NCBI RefSeq assembly: GCF_008831285.2
Contig: NC_045139.1
Location: 24,968,412-25,032,411 of the forward strand
DNA length: 64,000 nucleotides
Reading direction: 5' to 3'
DNA from: Nymphaea colorata
Taxonomy: Eukaryota; Streptophyta; Magnoliopsida; Nymphaeales; Nymphaeaceae
In this document: positions 50,133 through 61,743 of the stretch, piece after piece
Position numbering within the stretch: position 1 is the stretch's first letter
Layout: the number at the start of each line of letters is the position of its first letter
The notes under the pieces: generated by a model
Database searches by the model: none
What the model was told of the DNA's origin: nothing
The model's input: the letters and a program-made list of their open reading frames with translations, nothing else
Translations under genes and position numbers: made by a program

Positions 50133-50500
50133 TTAGTTGAAACAGATTATTACAGCAATATGTACCATAAAAGCAAAATTAAATAGTGTTTTGCCCGAGT
50201 AGAGATAAGTATTCATGGAGTTTAAAGAGTTTTTTGCCAGAGATTCATGGAGTTTAAATAGAAGGGTGGATGTTGTTTTGAATCTTGCAAAGTGAACAAC
50301 AAAGAGAAGATCTAAGGCAATGTCCTGCATCAACACAACCCCTTCCTTTTGAATCTCTTGTATAAGAACATCCAGGAAATCTAGTTGTCCTTCCATTGGG
50401 TGTGGAAACCTTTCTTCCAGCATACCCTTGAGAGCCTTCATCACTTTCTTTAGACCCTGAACAAGGAAATGAAACTCTTGAAGCCCAATCAATGAAGAAG
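50133..50500 (-). pseudogene. Cytochrome P450 fragment (CYP87-like), I-helix exon
   Basis: The minus-strand frame reads LKKVMKALKGMLEERF, then DFLDVLIQEIQKEGVVL and IALDLLFVVHFARFKTTS. This is the stretch from the G helix to the oxygen-binding I helix of plant P450s of the CYP85 clan (CYP87 especially), where the consensus is FASFETTS. The Glu before TT is Lys here. The frame leaves the family soon after KTTSTLLFKL. No heme-binding FxxGxRxCxG motif and no clear N-terminus are seen nearby. Possible scraps of the preceding exon lie at 50560-50870 (FIQVDTFELN and TMLMSI). Confidence 0.6.
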
Positions 50501-50879
50501 CTTAAACCTCGGTGTAGAGATGATCACTAAAATGGTTATGTTTACCTGTATTTTACAGAAATTCATAATGATCAAAGGATGGCCAAACACCATCGAAATT
50601 AACATCCTCAGATTCAAAGTTCTTTAATGGTGTATAATTTCTTACAAACCATTTAATGTTCATGATATCTTCAATCCTAATATTTTGTCTATTGAATAAC
50701 AAATCTTGCTTCAGTCATAAGTTTATAGAAATAATGGACATTAACATGGTACCATTAAGCTCGAATGTGTCTACTTGAATGAAATCAAGAAGAGCATGTC
50801 CATCAAAACCTGCTATTGCATAAAAAAGTTTATCTAATGTTATGAAACTTGACAAATTTAAGTTGAGACAAAACAAAAA

Positions 50880-51775
50880 GTATCAGAATGATTTGTTCCC
50901 TAGAAAAGTGTAACGTTTTACTGCAATATTGATGCTAGTTTCTACTGCTGCCAAGGAATGGATATTAGAATGATAAATGGTTCTCACAAGTAGTTTGTAT
51001 TAAAAAATTGTAGTCCCTCTTCGAGACAATTAAATTCAATTGTAGGAAAAATTTTGAGAATGTTTGATTTGTTGGGAATTTGATCCTGAATGAGATCTGT
51101 TTCAAACACTGAGGGGAAGTATACTCTTCAATTCCAGAAGAATATTTCACCAATCAAACACACCCTTGAGTAAGTATTTATTCTTCGGAATAGGCATTGA
51201 TCTAACGTCAGGGATAAACTACTTACATGGGCTTATAAGTGACCCAAGGGTACATAATATTAATGCTGATGCCTTGTTGTCTTCCAATCACTGATAGGAT
51301 GTCTGCACCAAGTGCTGAGACAAACCCTATCTCTAACATGTGCCCATTACCTCATCAAGCATCTTTTATGTCTGAATTTCATTGAACAGCCTGATCCTTA
51401 TATTATACAGGCGGCCAAATGGATGAAGAAAATCCAGATATATACATTGTTGGAGCACCGGGCTTGAGTTATACTGAATAGGCGTTTCTCTAATTTCTAT
51501 GGCTCCAACTTCTTTGTAAATTGGCAAAGGGTTGTAGGAGAGGTAGCATCCCATTGTCGGTTAGGTTGGGGCTTTCCGGGGGAAAAGCCTTGAAAATGAA
51601 TTTTTGTGAGGGCATTCATGTAATTTTAGTTTTCCCAGAATATGACTTTTCTGCAATTCATGAGATTCAGGAGGAGAATCTTTAAACATGAAAATGGCTC
51701 TTCTTCTTTGTGCTCTTTTTTCACGGCAGACAGCAGTCACAGTTTGTACAAACCCAGTTAGCCTTACCGTCTCTC

Positions 51776-51815
<40 letters not shown>

Positions 51816-52038
51816 AGTGAATTTTTCAAAATCATCCAGCAAGAGAGGTGACTACCTCCCTCTCTACAAAAATTACTACAGTGGAAAAGGCAACCAAACC
51901 TCCTCGTATAGCCCAGCAGGGTGTCACTGGTGGCTTGGACTTCTAGCAACACCTTGGTGGCCTCCCCGCAGGGAGCAGGCAAAGCCCACCCAGGACTTGC
52001 TGGTGATACAGGACGGTGAGCATTCGCCAATGCCACAG
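50880..52038. other. Non-coding, with (TA)n at 51780-51811
   Basis: No gene recognised. The pure TA tract precedes the HSP70 fragment by about 230 bp. Confidence 0.4.
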
Positions 52039-52154
52039 GGTGCCAATCTTGGTGCAGAAATAGAGTCACATGATAAAGAGAAGATGGAGACCGACTTGAA
52101 GGAAGCCCTGGACTGGTTAGATGACAATCATGGTGCAGAAAAAGATCTTCTGGA
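52039..52154 (+). pseudogene. HSP70 C-terminal fragment, left half
   Basis: After a CCACAG acceptor-like site the plus strand encodes DKEKMETDLKEALDWLDDN followed by HGAEKDLLD. This is the HSP70 C-terminal lid (consensus KEALEWLDDNQxAEKE). The coding sequence stops where an LTR begins (TGTTGG at 52155) and resumes at 58513. No ATPase domain lies upstream, so it was already a fragment. Confidence 0.65.
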
Positions 52155-52593
52155 TGTTGGATCATAAGCAGCGGAATGGTGTTTGGCGTCCGCCAATCTG
52201 CTCTCTTCTGTGCAGCAGGTTCACCACCAACAACGTGTCAAGCGTAAAGAGGCAGCACCTGTGAACAAATAGAGAGGAAGAGGAAGAAGAGATAAACAGA
52301 AGCGAGGTGATGTGTTTACAGGTTTGCTTTTGCAAGGTGCCGATCAAGGAGATCAAATGATAAACCCTAAGTCAGAGTATTACTGGGCATAAATAGTATC
52401 ACCTCATAGGTTTTGCCATATCCCAACAGGCGGTTACGGGGAGGAGAGATTGATGGTGTGAATCAATACTCGTAACTGCAAGTGGGAGATGTTGGATAGT
52501 GGCCAAGAGCCCTACTCATTCTTCTTATAACTGCAAGTGGTCCCCCTTGCAGTTACAAGATGAATGGGTGGGGCTCTTGGCCACTATCCAACA
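52155..52593 (-). repeat. LARD-like element, left LTR (3' LTR)
   Basis: 439 bp, sharing with 58084-58466 the text 'aagcagcggaatggtg', 'tgtgcagcaggttcacc', 'gggcataaatagta' and 'gattgatggtgtgaatc'. It is longer than its partner by 56 bp, which corresponds to one arm of the hairpin at 52479-52604. Confidence 0.7.
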
Positions 52594-52604
52594 TCTCCCA
52601 CTTG
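52479..52604. repeat. 59-bp inverted repeat (hairpin) built from an LTR-PPT junction
   Basis: Arms 52479-52537 and 52546-52604 are complementary with four mismatches by my count, around an 8-base loop. Each arm contains the junction CAAGTGGGAGA-TGTTGGATAG, so the left arm is an inverted extra copy of the element's own polypurine tract and LTR end. Confidence 0.85.
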
Positions 52605-53639
52605 GCCATGTGACCGCTAGATTGCTTCCACTGTTTGTGGGTTTCCTTAATCTTTAGTTATGAGGTTTTTCATAATTGGTTTGTCCATCGTAACTTTTAT
52701 TTTCATTCAAGGATTGTAGCGAGATTTTCCTTTCATTGGCTTTCCATCACAGCCTTTCAAGTATTCAATATATTTCACATTAGTTACGAGGTTTTCTTCA
52801 TGCCCAAGTATTTTCATCGTAATATATTAAAACTTAGTCTCATGTGGACCACAAGTTTTACTTAAAAAATCATCAAGAATTCTCTTGATCAAAATGCTAG
52901 CAATCATATAAGCATTTGAAACATACATGCGTATTCTCTTATTGTTCAACAATGAAATCAACTTGGATACTTTTCAACCACCTCACAAGGAGGCAGACCA
53001 GGATGTTTTTTGGCCCATACGGGCTACATGCTTGGAAAAAACAATCATTATGAATTCCTTTTGTTAACAGATGCTAGCAACTATATAAATATATCTTTGT
53101 TTCATTCATATATCTAAAACCATTTAACTGCCTTAAAACAAGGCCAACCTGGGCTTTCTTAATTTATATTGACAAGCCAAATTAAAATCTTGTATCAAGT
53201 CCAGTACACAAACTAAAATACATCAAAATCAAATGATATATGTTCTTTTTATTGTTTTCCAAAATTACTTAACTCCTTTCACAACGGGAGTTCCAAAGTA
53301 TTCATGCAATACATAAACATATGACAAAACTCATATTAGTTTTCCAACATAGCAAATGGCATATTCAAGTGTGCTCCCACTTATCAAATATTTACATGGT
53401 CATCAATTTGATTAGCAACGCCTAATCTTTATTATGACTATTTAATAGAATGAACAATTAACGCATAGTCTATCATACAAGCACTTTTCATCTTGTATAG
53501 TTTTCATCAATATACCCTCTCATGGAAAGAATTTCATTTAATTCATCAAGGTCAATATATAGCTTCGCTAACAAATGCATGCATCAATAATTCAAATATC
53601 TCTATTCAAGTATTCCACAAGATGATCATTGAGATCACT

Positions 53640-54140
53640 AATATGATTTAATCGGTTTATTACCAAACTGTTTCTTTGTCGGTTCATTACCTAACCATTT
53701 ATTAGCATATTCAATCGACCAAACTTGATCATCAAATGAATAGTCGGTTCTTGTGCATGCAACAGTGATTCAAATATAGCCATGGATCTCTTGACTTTCG
53801 TGACTATTAACAATGTCTGAAGAATTTGGACTCAATTGGTTATTTCCCTAACCAATCCATAAATCTATCCACAAGGTGCTCAATGAACTCTTTGCCCAGT
53901 CGGTTCATTACCAGACTGATATTCAAATAAATCTTGCTCAGTTGGTTCATTATCAAACTGTTCCTCAGTCGGTTCATTACCAGACTGTTCCTCAGATAAT
54001 TCATGCTCAGTTGGTTCATTACCAAACTGATCCTCAATCAGTTCATTACCAGACTGATCCTCTGAATAAATCAGATCATCCAGTAGATCGATATGGTCTC
54101 CCACTGGATCATTGTCATTGGTATTATTATTTGAACACCT
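53640..54140 (-). repeat. Short tandem repeats encoding QxGNEPTE-type peptides
   Basis: The plus strand repeats 'cagtcggttcattaccagac' with variants about every 30-42 bases. On the minus strand this is part of a 120-codon frame (53880-54242) with repeated EEQSGNEPTE-like units, very acidic. It could be a remnant of a polyprotein linker or chance coding in a repeat. No flanking domain identified. Confidence 0.5.
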
Positions 54141-54249
54141 CAATCTCATGCATAAAATTTCATATACTCTGCCTTCATTTGGGTATTCAATACATATGCA
54201 TTTAAAAACATGTTCTTTAATTTCTAGATATACACTTAACATCTCATTA

Positions 54250-55690
54250 TATTCATGAGTGTTATCTTACACCTCATGACAAATATTGAAATAAAATTCA
54301 TTCTCAAACAAGAATTCGCTTAATAGCATGTTAGCAATTTGATCCACAAATGAGCAAATAACATATTATGTTTGCATTTAATATAAACAGGATATGGATG
54401 TTTAACCGTATATCCAAATATGTATATTCAAATTTGAATCAAAGCTGTATGGAAGGTTGATCTCAAAGAATAAATAGATCTAGTTCCAAAAGCCACATGA
54501 ATATAAAGATTCAGATTATATTAGCACAAATCCAAACTAGTAATATAAACAATACCACTAATATGAATTTTAAAACACATGATCCTCATTGAAATATTAT
54601 ACAATATGATTCAACAATCATATTTGGATCAATGCTAACCTATCTCTCTTTTGAGAAAAACAAGTTATCATGTACTAGCACTTTAGTGTTATAAAGCTTC
54701 AAATAAATACATTCTTGTCAATATGAATTTTGGTCCAAGAGTGTTACATTACATCTCTTTACCATGTATTAAAAGGAAAATTCATTTTCCCAAGAAAGAG
54801 AAGCAAATGAAGCTTTATTCAATAATTCTCCAGAATAACCTTTGAATGCAAAATGACAACACATACTACAAGATGATCATATCCAAATGTAAACATGATA
54901 ACATTTACTGGAACCAAAGCAATCAAGATATGTTTTTTTTTTCTCACATATCCAAACAAGTCAGTTTGGAACTGAAGCTAGACTTTATGTAATGTGGATC
55001 AGTTCAAATATAGAAATTCGAATCAAACCAGCAATATCCACAATACAACTAATCTGAATTTAAAAAATACAAATGATCCATATGAAATATTGTACGACAT
55101 GATTTCAACAACCATGTTTGGATCCAAACAATAGCCCAATTCTTGAACAATGTGAAACAAGAAAAGTTGCTTTACCTTCAAATGATGTATGTCTGTATCC
55201 ATACTGATCCATCACCCTTAAGAGCAAATAAAGCAATTCTCCAAATAAAGACATTCAAACTTCATATGGGTTTCAATTCAAGAGTGTTACATTACACCTC
55301 TTGAACATACATTTAAAACAAGTTCACCTCAGCAATGAAGTAAATAAAGTTTTTTTCAATAGCACTTTAGAATGATTTGAATTCATATCTGCTAGCCATC
55401 TTTGATAAGGGCAAATAAAATTTCATGTACTAGAACTTATAGTACAACAAATCTTCAAATAAAATATTTCATTAATATGACTTTCACCATGCTTAGGAGT
55501 GTTACCTTACAAAAGACAAAAATGATGATATATTGTATTCAATGTCAGTATGAGTATTTGGAGCCAATGATCCAACTACGTTAATCTGGATCTAAATTTA
55601 TCATGAACCCACTACAATGCCATATGGATCTCACCATGTCTAAGAGTGTTGATTTACACCTCTTAGCATACCAATGTGCAATAATATAAT
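54250..55690. repeat. Dispersed module 'gagtgttacattacacctctt' region
   Basis: Near-copies of 'gagtgttacattacacctc' occur at about 54257, 54740, 55281, 55497 and 55643, all in the same orientation, set in AT-rich text that also repeats phrases such as 'ggatatggat' and 'aaatccaaac'. It looks like an amplified, decayed non-coding module inside the LTR element. Confidence 0.55.
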
Positions 55691-56899
55691 CATTCATTTT
55701 AAATAGGATAAACACATAGTAATGTAATCTTTATCCCAAGAATATTCTTTCATAAGGAGCAAAAGAAATTCATCTTTTAGCACTCTAGTGCTACTCACAT
55801 TGAAAATGTACAACTCGTAAAACCATTAGATCTAAAAATCAATGCTCATCATAATATGTTTAGATCTAATATAAACAAGATATAGATCTTGAACAAGTCA
55901 AATCAAATCATGCTCAGAAAAGTGCAACATTTTGTGTGACATCGAGATTCAACAACTAAATAGATATATAAAACAAAGTTTTGGTCATACCTAATATCAG
56001 CATGGACCCAAAATGATGATGAATATTCATAAAACAAGTATAATAACATATATTTGAACAAACATAAACAGGATATGGATTCTTAACCAATATCCAAACC
56101 AATTGAGATCAGAATATGTCATGATTTCAACTTAACACAAATATAGATCTTAAGTACAGTTAGATCCAAAGCAAAAATCTAAATGATTATCTCGATTCAA
56201 ATCATATTGAAGTGGATCCACACACAATGATATCATCACTAGAATCAATATGTACTTAAACAAAGAAAGAGGATCCATATTCAAAAGTAATATGAACATG
56301 GTACAACATAATATCCATATCCAATTGAGATTTTAGTTAGTGTAGAAACACAAGGCTTATACCTTCATTAGGTCATTCATGCAGAAAATAATAAAATTGC
56401 ATAAGCATACATACATGTTGCTAACCATTTAGTCTTTTGGTCTTGCCCCGTTTTGAGGCTCCCACTCTTGAAGTCATTCTAAATTAATTTCATGGCAAGT
56501 AAAAAATAATAATGGGAGAACAACATATAGATCTCCAATAATATTCTAAAGCATGCATAGAAATCTCAAATTTAAACTTAAACTTAGAACCTCAATTTCC
56601 CTTTGCTTTCAAATATATTTTCAGAACTCTTTTTTTTTTGGCAATTTAATAAGTCTAAGGGTACCAGTACGTAATTGTACATAAATCTTTGGTTTTCCAC
56701 AAAAATTGCAAAAATTTTCCTAGAATCCTCTTTCAGCAAGTAATAATAAATCTGAGGATATTACCACGCAATTTCGTGTAAAGCTCCCGGTTTCTGCTGA
56801 AATTAACTTCCGCAAGCGTCTTTTTGAAAATGTTTTCAGCAAAAGTGTTTCGGCTTTAATTATCAATAATTTGACACACTTTTTTGAAAACTGACGAAA

Positions 56900-57980
56900 A
56901 AGATGGACTGCTTTCGTAATTTTTAGTTTTTGTGTATAAATTCAGTCCGACCATTTTTCTTTTTCGTTTTGTTCGCACGATTTCTCTTTCTTCTCTCGAA
57001 CTTTCTCCGCTAGGATTTCATCCACCGCCTGGTTTTCTCCCGTTCCTGTTGCCTCTTCTCGACCTCTCTCCACAACCCCGGCCGTGGAAGATGGTCTACA
57101 ACTTCAACAAGGGGAAGAAGCGAGACGGTTGTCCCTGCCGCCAGTGAGAAACAGAGCCGGCGATCTCTAAAGTTTGAATGGGCAGCTGATGAGCCGGAAA
57201 AAGAGCAGCTCATCAGTTCATGGGACTTGTACGGTGCATTTAATTTTGATTCCCTCGCAAAGCGTTTTCAAGAAACGCCAAAAAAAAAAACCTTCTTACA
57301 GTCGAACGCTTTAGCTTGCCGTTTCTTGCAGATGAAGACTACACAATCTCAAAGAGAACATGATTTCTGCAAGAGTTTTTCGCTCCCCTCGAAGAATTTC
57401 AAGGCATTCCCTTGTGGCGGAAGAAACCAATCACTGCAGACACAACTCCTCTGACAGAACCACCCCCTTCAATCATTTACTGTACCCAAATGGTACTAAA
57501 AAAAAAAAATCGACCATCGAACAATAGGGGTAAAAAGAAAAAAGAAAAGAGGCCGAGAGCAGCTTCTAACTCCGTCGACCTGTGCATGGCTCACCGAAAA
57601 ATGCACAATGGCCTGCACTCTCTCAACAATTACAGAGGATAACCAGCAGAGGTAATCTCCCTCCCAGAGCGTGCTATGAAACTAAACCATTGATCATAAT
57701 TTTGTTGTTTATTTTGATCTTTCTTTCCGAACTTTTCAATAGAATCCTCGACAGGGGTATTTCTTCCCCTCTTCGAGGTGATACCGATCATGTTCAACTA
57801 GAAGCTTCGATAGAAGGTCGACTCTTTTCGACTCTGTTCTCCGTCTTTCTCAGACATACAGAAAACAGAGCACAACATGAAAACTCTAATCGAGTAAAAA
57901 AAAAATCATCTGATCTGTCTAGCATGCTTCAATATTATCTAGTCTGCCTCATACTCAGCAGGCATGATCGAAAAATATCA
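56900..57980. other. GC-richer island within the LARD-like element
   Basis: Starts with a pyrimidine-rich stretch after a TATAAAT-like box (about 56934), then a short frame MVYNFNKGKKRDGCPCRQ ending at 57147, and further unrelated open stretches to about 57980. Its composition differs from the AT-rich core. It could be captured host sequence (promoter, 5' UTR and exon) or part of the element's leader. No family recognised. Confidence 0.35.
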
Positions 57981-58083
57981 TGATAAGCTAACGACATTCA
58001 TGCGTGCACAAGGTTGTGATCACTAAAACATCACAGCACCAACGAAGCCTTAACAGACTTACTTGGATTCGAAGAACCGTGGC

Positions 58084-58466
58084 TCTTGGATCTTAAGCAG
58101 CGGAATGGTGTTTGGCGTCTGCCGATCTGCTCTCTTCTGTGCAGCAGGTTCACCACCAGCAATGTGTCAACCATAGCCTCTGGGCGTAAAGAGGCAGCAC
58201 CTGTGAACAAATAGAAAGGAAGAGATAAACAGAAGCCAGGTGATGTGTTTACGGGTTTGCTTCTATGAGGTGCCAATCAAGTAATCAAGTGATAAAACCA
58301 AAGTCAAAGTATTGCTGGGCATAAATAGTATGACGCTCACCTCATAGGTTTTCTCGTATCCTAGGGGGCAGTTATGAGAAAGAGAGATTGATGGTGTGAA
58401 TCAATACTCGTAACTGCAAGTGGACCCCTTGCAGTAAGAATGGGTAGTCTTGACCACTATCCAACA
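58084..58466 (-). repeat. LARD-like element, right LTR (5' LTR)
   Basis: 383 bp, collinear with 52155-52593 but without the inverted extra arm. Followed by a second, partial LTR end at 58475-58509 (AAGAATGGGTAGGGCTC to GTCCAACA), a local tandem duplication of the boundary. Confidence 0.7.
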
Positions 58467-58512
58467 GAGGACAAGAAGAATGGGTAGGGCTCTTGGCCAC
58501 TGTCCAACAAAG

Positions 58513-58640
58513 GACAAGCTTCAGGACTTCGAGTCTTTGTGCAATCCAATAATTAGGCAAGCCTAAGAGAAGAGCGAGAGGCAATACTTGCCAAAAGCAT
58601 CAATGCAGCAGTATGTGAAGCCATGGCAAGGGACCTGCCC
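58513..58640 (+). pseudogene. HSP70 C-terminal fragment, right half
   Basis: Opens with DKLQDFESLCNPIIRQA, matching the HSP70 consensus EEKLKEVEAVCNPII that directly follows the lid motif found at 52039-52154. A TAA follows at about 58564. Distance and phase fit a single exon interrupted by the LTR element. Confidence 0.65.
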
Positions 58641-59139
58641 ACATCCTTGAGGGGAAGGAAAAACTTCTTGCCATTGCTGGGGTTCAGATTCTTACCAGAT
58701 CTTCAATGACCAAATGGGTTGCTTGTGAACACAGAATAGAAAACAATTTGATTCACAACATGAATGGGCAGGTACAGTGGCAGAAAAATAGTGTGGCTGG
58801 TGTGGGCCAGTGCCCACACCAGCCTTTCAAAATCTTATTACAGTGGAGCTATGGTTCTTCACCTGTCTTAAATCACATGCATACCCACATCAGACCGGAG
58901 TTAATTAGCGACTCAAAGTGCTTCAGCCAAAAAAATCCTACCTCCGTCACTGAGCAGGTAGGCCAATCATGGTTGCCTAGTCTCAAATCACACTGTCTCC
59001 ATCTGCGCTGCGTGCAAGCTAGGGACTCTGTGGAGACCATAATTTGTTGTTGGTTTCTACGTAGATGCCCCCAAGGTTTTCCTTTTCTTCTAAATATTGT
59101 TGTATAAAGTAAACATTTTTTTTTAGGAAACCACCAATG
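58641..59139. other. Non-coding; perfect 13-bp hairpin at 58796-58825
   Basis: GGCTGGTGTGGGC (58796-58808), a four-base loop and its exact complement (58813-58825). No terminator-like T run follows. Probably part of an unrecognised transposon. No gene recognised. Confidence 0.5.
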
Positions 59140-59479
59140 TTTTCAGGTGGTTAAGTTTACAAAAAACTACGCATTAATATTGTTTTGTAAAATGTCCTTG
59201 AAACGGGGAAAGAGAAAGGTAGATTTCGTTTTCTCTTATTTGTTCTTTATAGCGAGTCTTTGTCGAATCCACACTGATCGATGCAGAAACCCTAAAAAAA
59301 AGTGTCTAAAAATAGAAATCATGGAGATGAAAGGGAGCATTGTTAGGAGGCCCACCGTGTATAGCTCCAGCGCAAGTGACAGGACTGCCACCTTTGTCTT
59401 GATTTTGCACCTTTATATTGTGCATGGTCTTTACATATAACCACCTTCAAAAAAGAGGTGGGTGAGGAGGAGTGGATTA

Positions 59480-59593
59480 AGAAGAAACCGTCAATCTTCC
59501 AGTGTCTCTCAACCCTCCCCTTCGCTGCACCCCATGTCAACCAAATCAAGCCGCAAAAGTTCTCGTACCACCAATGCCCTAGCTCTCAAAAAG
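59480..59593 (+). pseudogene. Exon 1 remnant of decarboxylase copy C
   Basis: Keeps the RRNRQSS-like and KSSRKSSRTTN frame of exon 1 but the region holding the original start (MALLLHTLFL) is replaced by unrelated sequence. Relative to the intact copy it lacks one G at the donor (AAAAAGTTTGC), so normal splicing would change phase. An ATG at 59462 opens the frame by chance. Function is doubtful, but the catalytic exon of this copy is not visible. Confidence 0.5.
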
Positions 59594-59611
59594 TTTGCTA
59601 GCTGCTCTGCT

Positions 59612-59642
<31 letters not shown>

Positions 59643-59918
59643 AAACCAGACCTCTTAAGTTTGTGTTAAAAAGTGTTTTAAGCAAAATATGAACATTTTT
59701 AATTCAAGTTATTTTTGTAAAAAATTGTTGTTTTCTACTATTAAGATTTTGATGTTACAAGAAGCATTCATTTTTTTATTTTAAAAAACATTATGAAAGT
59801 AAAAAATGACTATTTTAATTATGTTTCTAAACAAATCAGTTTTAAAATCATATGTATAAGGTTAGATTGTGGAAAAATACTTTAAATAATTAATTTTAAT
59901 GGGTCTGGTTTGTGTGCG

Positions 59919-59928
<10 letters not shown>

Positions 59929-60004
<76 letters not shown>
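59929..60004. repeat. Compound (TA)n(GA)n microsatellite
   Basis: TA at 59929-59980 followed by GA to 60004, with a second TA tract at 60185-60230. The text between the two (for example 'tatgtataaggttagattg') is itself duplicated at about 59850 and 60117. Confidence 0.92.
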
Positions 60005-60181
60005 AACTGAATTTCCATATTATAAGAGGTGTTCATTTTTTATTATTAAAACACATTATGAAAGTAAAAAAAAAAGACCAATTTAATTATGTTTCTAAAT
60101 AAATCACTCTTAAAAACATATGTATAAGGTTAGATTGCAGAAAATTACTTTAATAATTAATTTTAATGAGTCTGGTTTTTG

Positions 60182-60235
<54 letters not shown>

Positions 60236-60806
60236 GAGAAACTAAACCATGACTGACTCTGGCATTTATTTATCAATTTGATAGTTAATGTGAGTTGTTT
60301 GATATTTAGATCAGATGGCTCAGACGTTGTCTTCTTTGCTTTGTTTTAATATTTCTTAACATCTTCTCTGTCTCCGACCTTCCCACTCTTCATGATTTTC
60401 TCACGAGCACCGCCAGATGCCGCAGCCTTTTCCGATGCCGGCGGGCCTGCCGGGCCTCTGTCAAGATCTCATTATCAAAGACCAATGTTATTTACCTTCC
60501 AAGCTCTTACCATTCACGTGGGTACCACCGGGTTTCGAACATATCACCAGTATTATAATTTATAAAAATCTGCTTAAATCCGCTGATTGCAATCCAATTG
60601 GTGGAAAACTGATTTCATTCGGTGACCAATGTACGAGGTTCACATTTTTCTGTAGTACTTTTCAATATTTTAAGGTTTTTTGTTTTGTAATCGCGTTATA
60701 TATTTCTTCATTTATTTTAAAAAATAAGTATAATAATTTGTTTTAAATGATTGACAGGTGATTCAACGGTTAAAGCATGCTGCTCTGCCCATTTGATAAC
60801 GATTTC

Positions 60807-60807
<1 letters not shown>

Positions 60808-60885
<78 letters not shown>
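60808..60885. repeat. (TA)n microsatellite
   Basis: AT run interrupted once by 'gga' near 60838. A shorter TA-GA tract follows at 61326-61358. Confidence 0.92.
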
Positions 60886-60888
<3 letters not shown>

Positions 60889-61324
60889 AATGCTGCCAGA
60901 AATTGTATGGACAAGTTTTCATTCCAAGACTTGAGATCAATGACTACATCAATAGTCATCAAAATATGACAAATTTTGTCTAAAAGTATATTTTATTGAA
61001 AAGAAATTGTTTTAATTGAGGCGCGGGTCATCCTGTGTTCAATTTTTTCCAATTTATTCAAAATAATTTCTCTTTCAGATCCAAATGCCCGTGTTTGGTG
61101 AAGATATGAAATCGGGAATCAGTTAGTTGGTCAAATGTGTCCGCCGCAGTCGGGAGATGCAGCTGGTGGGAGGGAAGGAGAGGAAGGGAGGTCAAATTGG
61201 GGAGAGAGAAAGTGTTAAAAAATATTAAAATAATAACACAAGGCAGCATTTTCTGATCTAAAGATCGGACGGCTTAAATCCATTTTCAATTTGACAAATA
61301 AATGCAAGAGTGATTGTTCAGTTA

Positions 61325-61358
<34 letters not shown>

Positions 61359-61743
61359 GTCTACTAAAACCACATAATTTAATTTCTGCTTGTGTAATTT
61401 ATTTTTTAGTTGTTCCAGGTGTTCTTTCAATTTAATTGTTTCATGTTCAAATGAAGAAGTCAATCATGAGGAGGTGTGCATCTCCCCCTTCTGTTAATGG
61501 GTTGATCACTTAATTCAGCTACTACCTAAAAAAGTGTTTGCGGAATTGTACAGTGAGCAAAAGGAAATTAATTAATTTCATTTTGAAGCCTACTTTTCAT
61601 ATTTTCTATGCTTTTATGTTTATAACTGTATGACTTATCATATGTTTTTGAAAATTTTGTGGAAATAATTAGGACCAATATGGGATTTACGAATATCTTT
61701 TCAAAAATAATTTATTAAAAAAAAAAAGTGTTGCTACTCTTTC

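Larger units (their letters stand above)
52155..58466 (-). mobile_element. Non-autonomous LTR element (LARD-like) splitting the HSP70 fragment
   Basis: Related terminal repeats at 52155-52593 and 58084-58466 face the same way and begin TGTTGG or TCTTGG and end CCAACA. Just inside the left repeat the minus strand has CCAAGTGGGAGA, a Copia-type polypurine tract, so the element reads right to left. About 5.5 kb lie between them with no gag, integrase or RT that I can find. The HSP70 reading resumes on the far side. The expected target duplication is only partly visible (GGA on both sides). A partial extra LTR end (58475-58509) follows, making the right boundary 58466 or 58509. Confidence 0.65.

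Noticed and set aside
58060-58083. 'gattcgaagaacc' next to the right LTR, resembling a tRNA T-arm complement
   Set aside because: The match to a tRNA 3' end is too weak to call a primer binding site.
58796-58825. Perfect 13-bp hairpin as a terminator
   Set aside because: Hairpin-plus-T-run terminators are bacterial; this is plant nuclear DNA and no T run follows.
60757-61050. A tRNA-like A-box phrase ('gattcaacggttaaagc') and a later 'tgttcaattttttcc', suggesting a SINE
   Set aside because: Spacing is far too large, a microsatellite lies between, and no poly-A tail or target duplication is visible.
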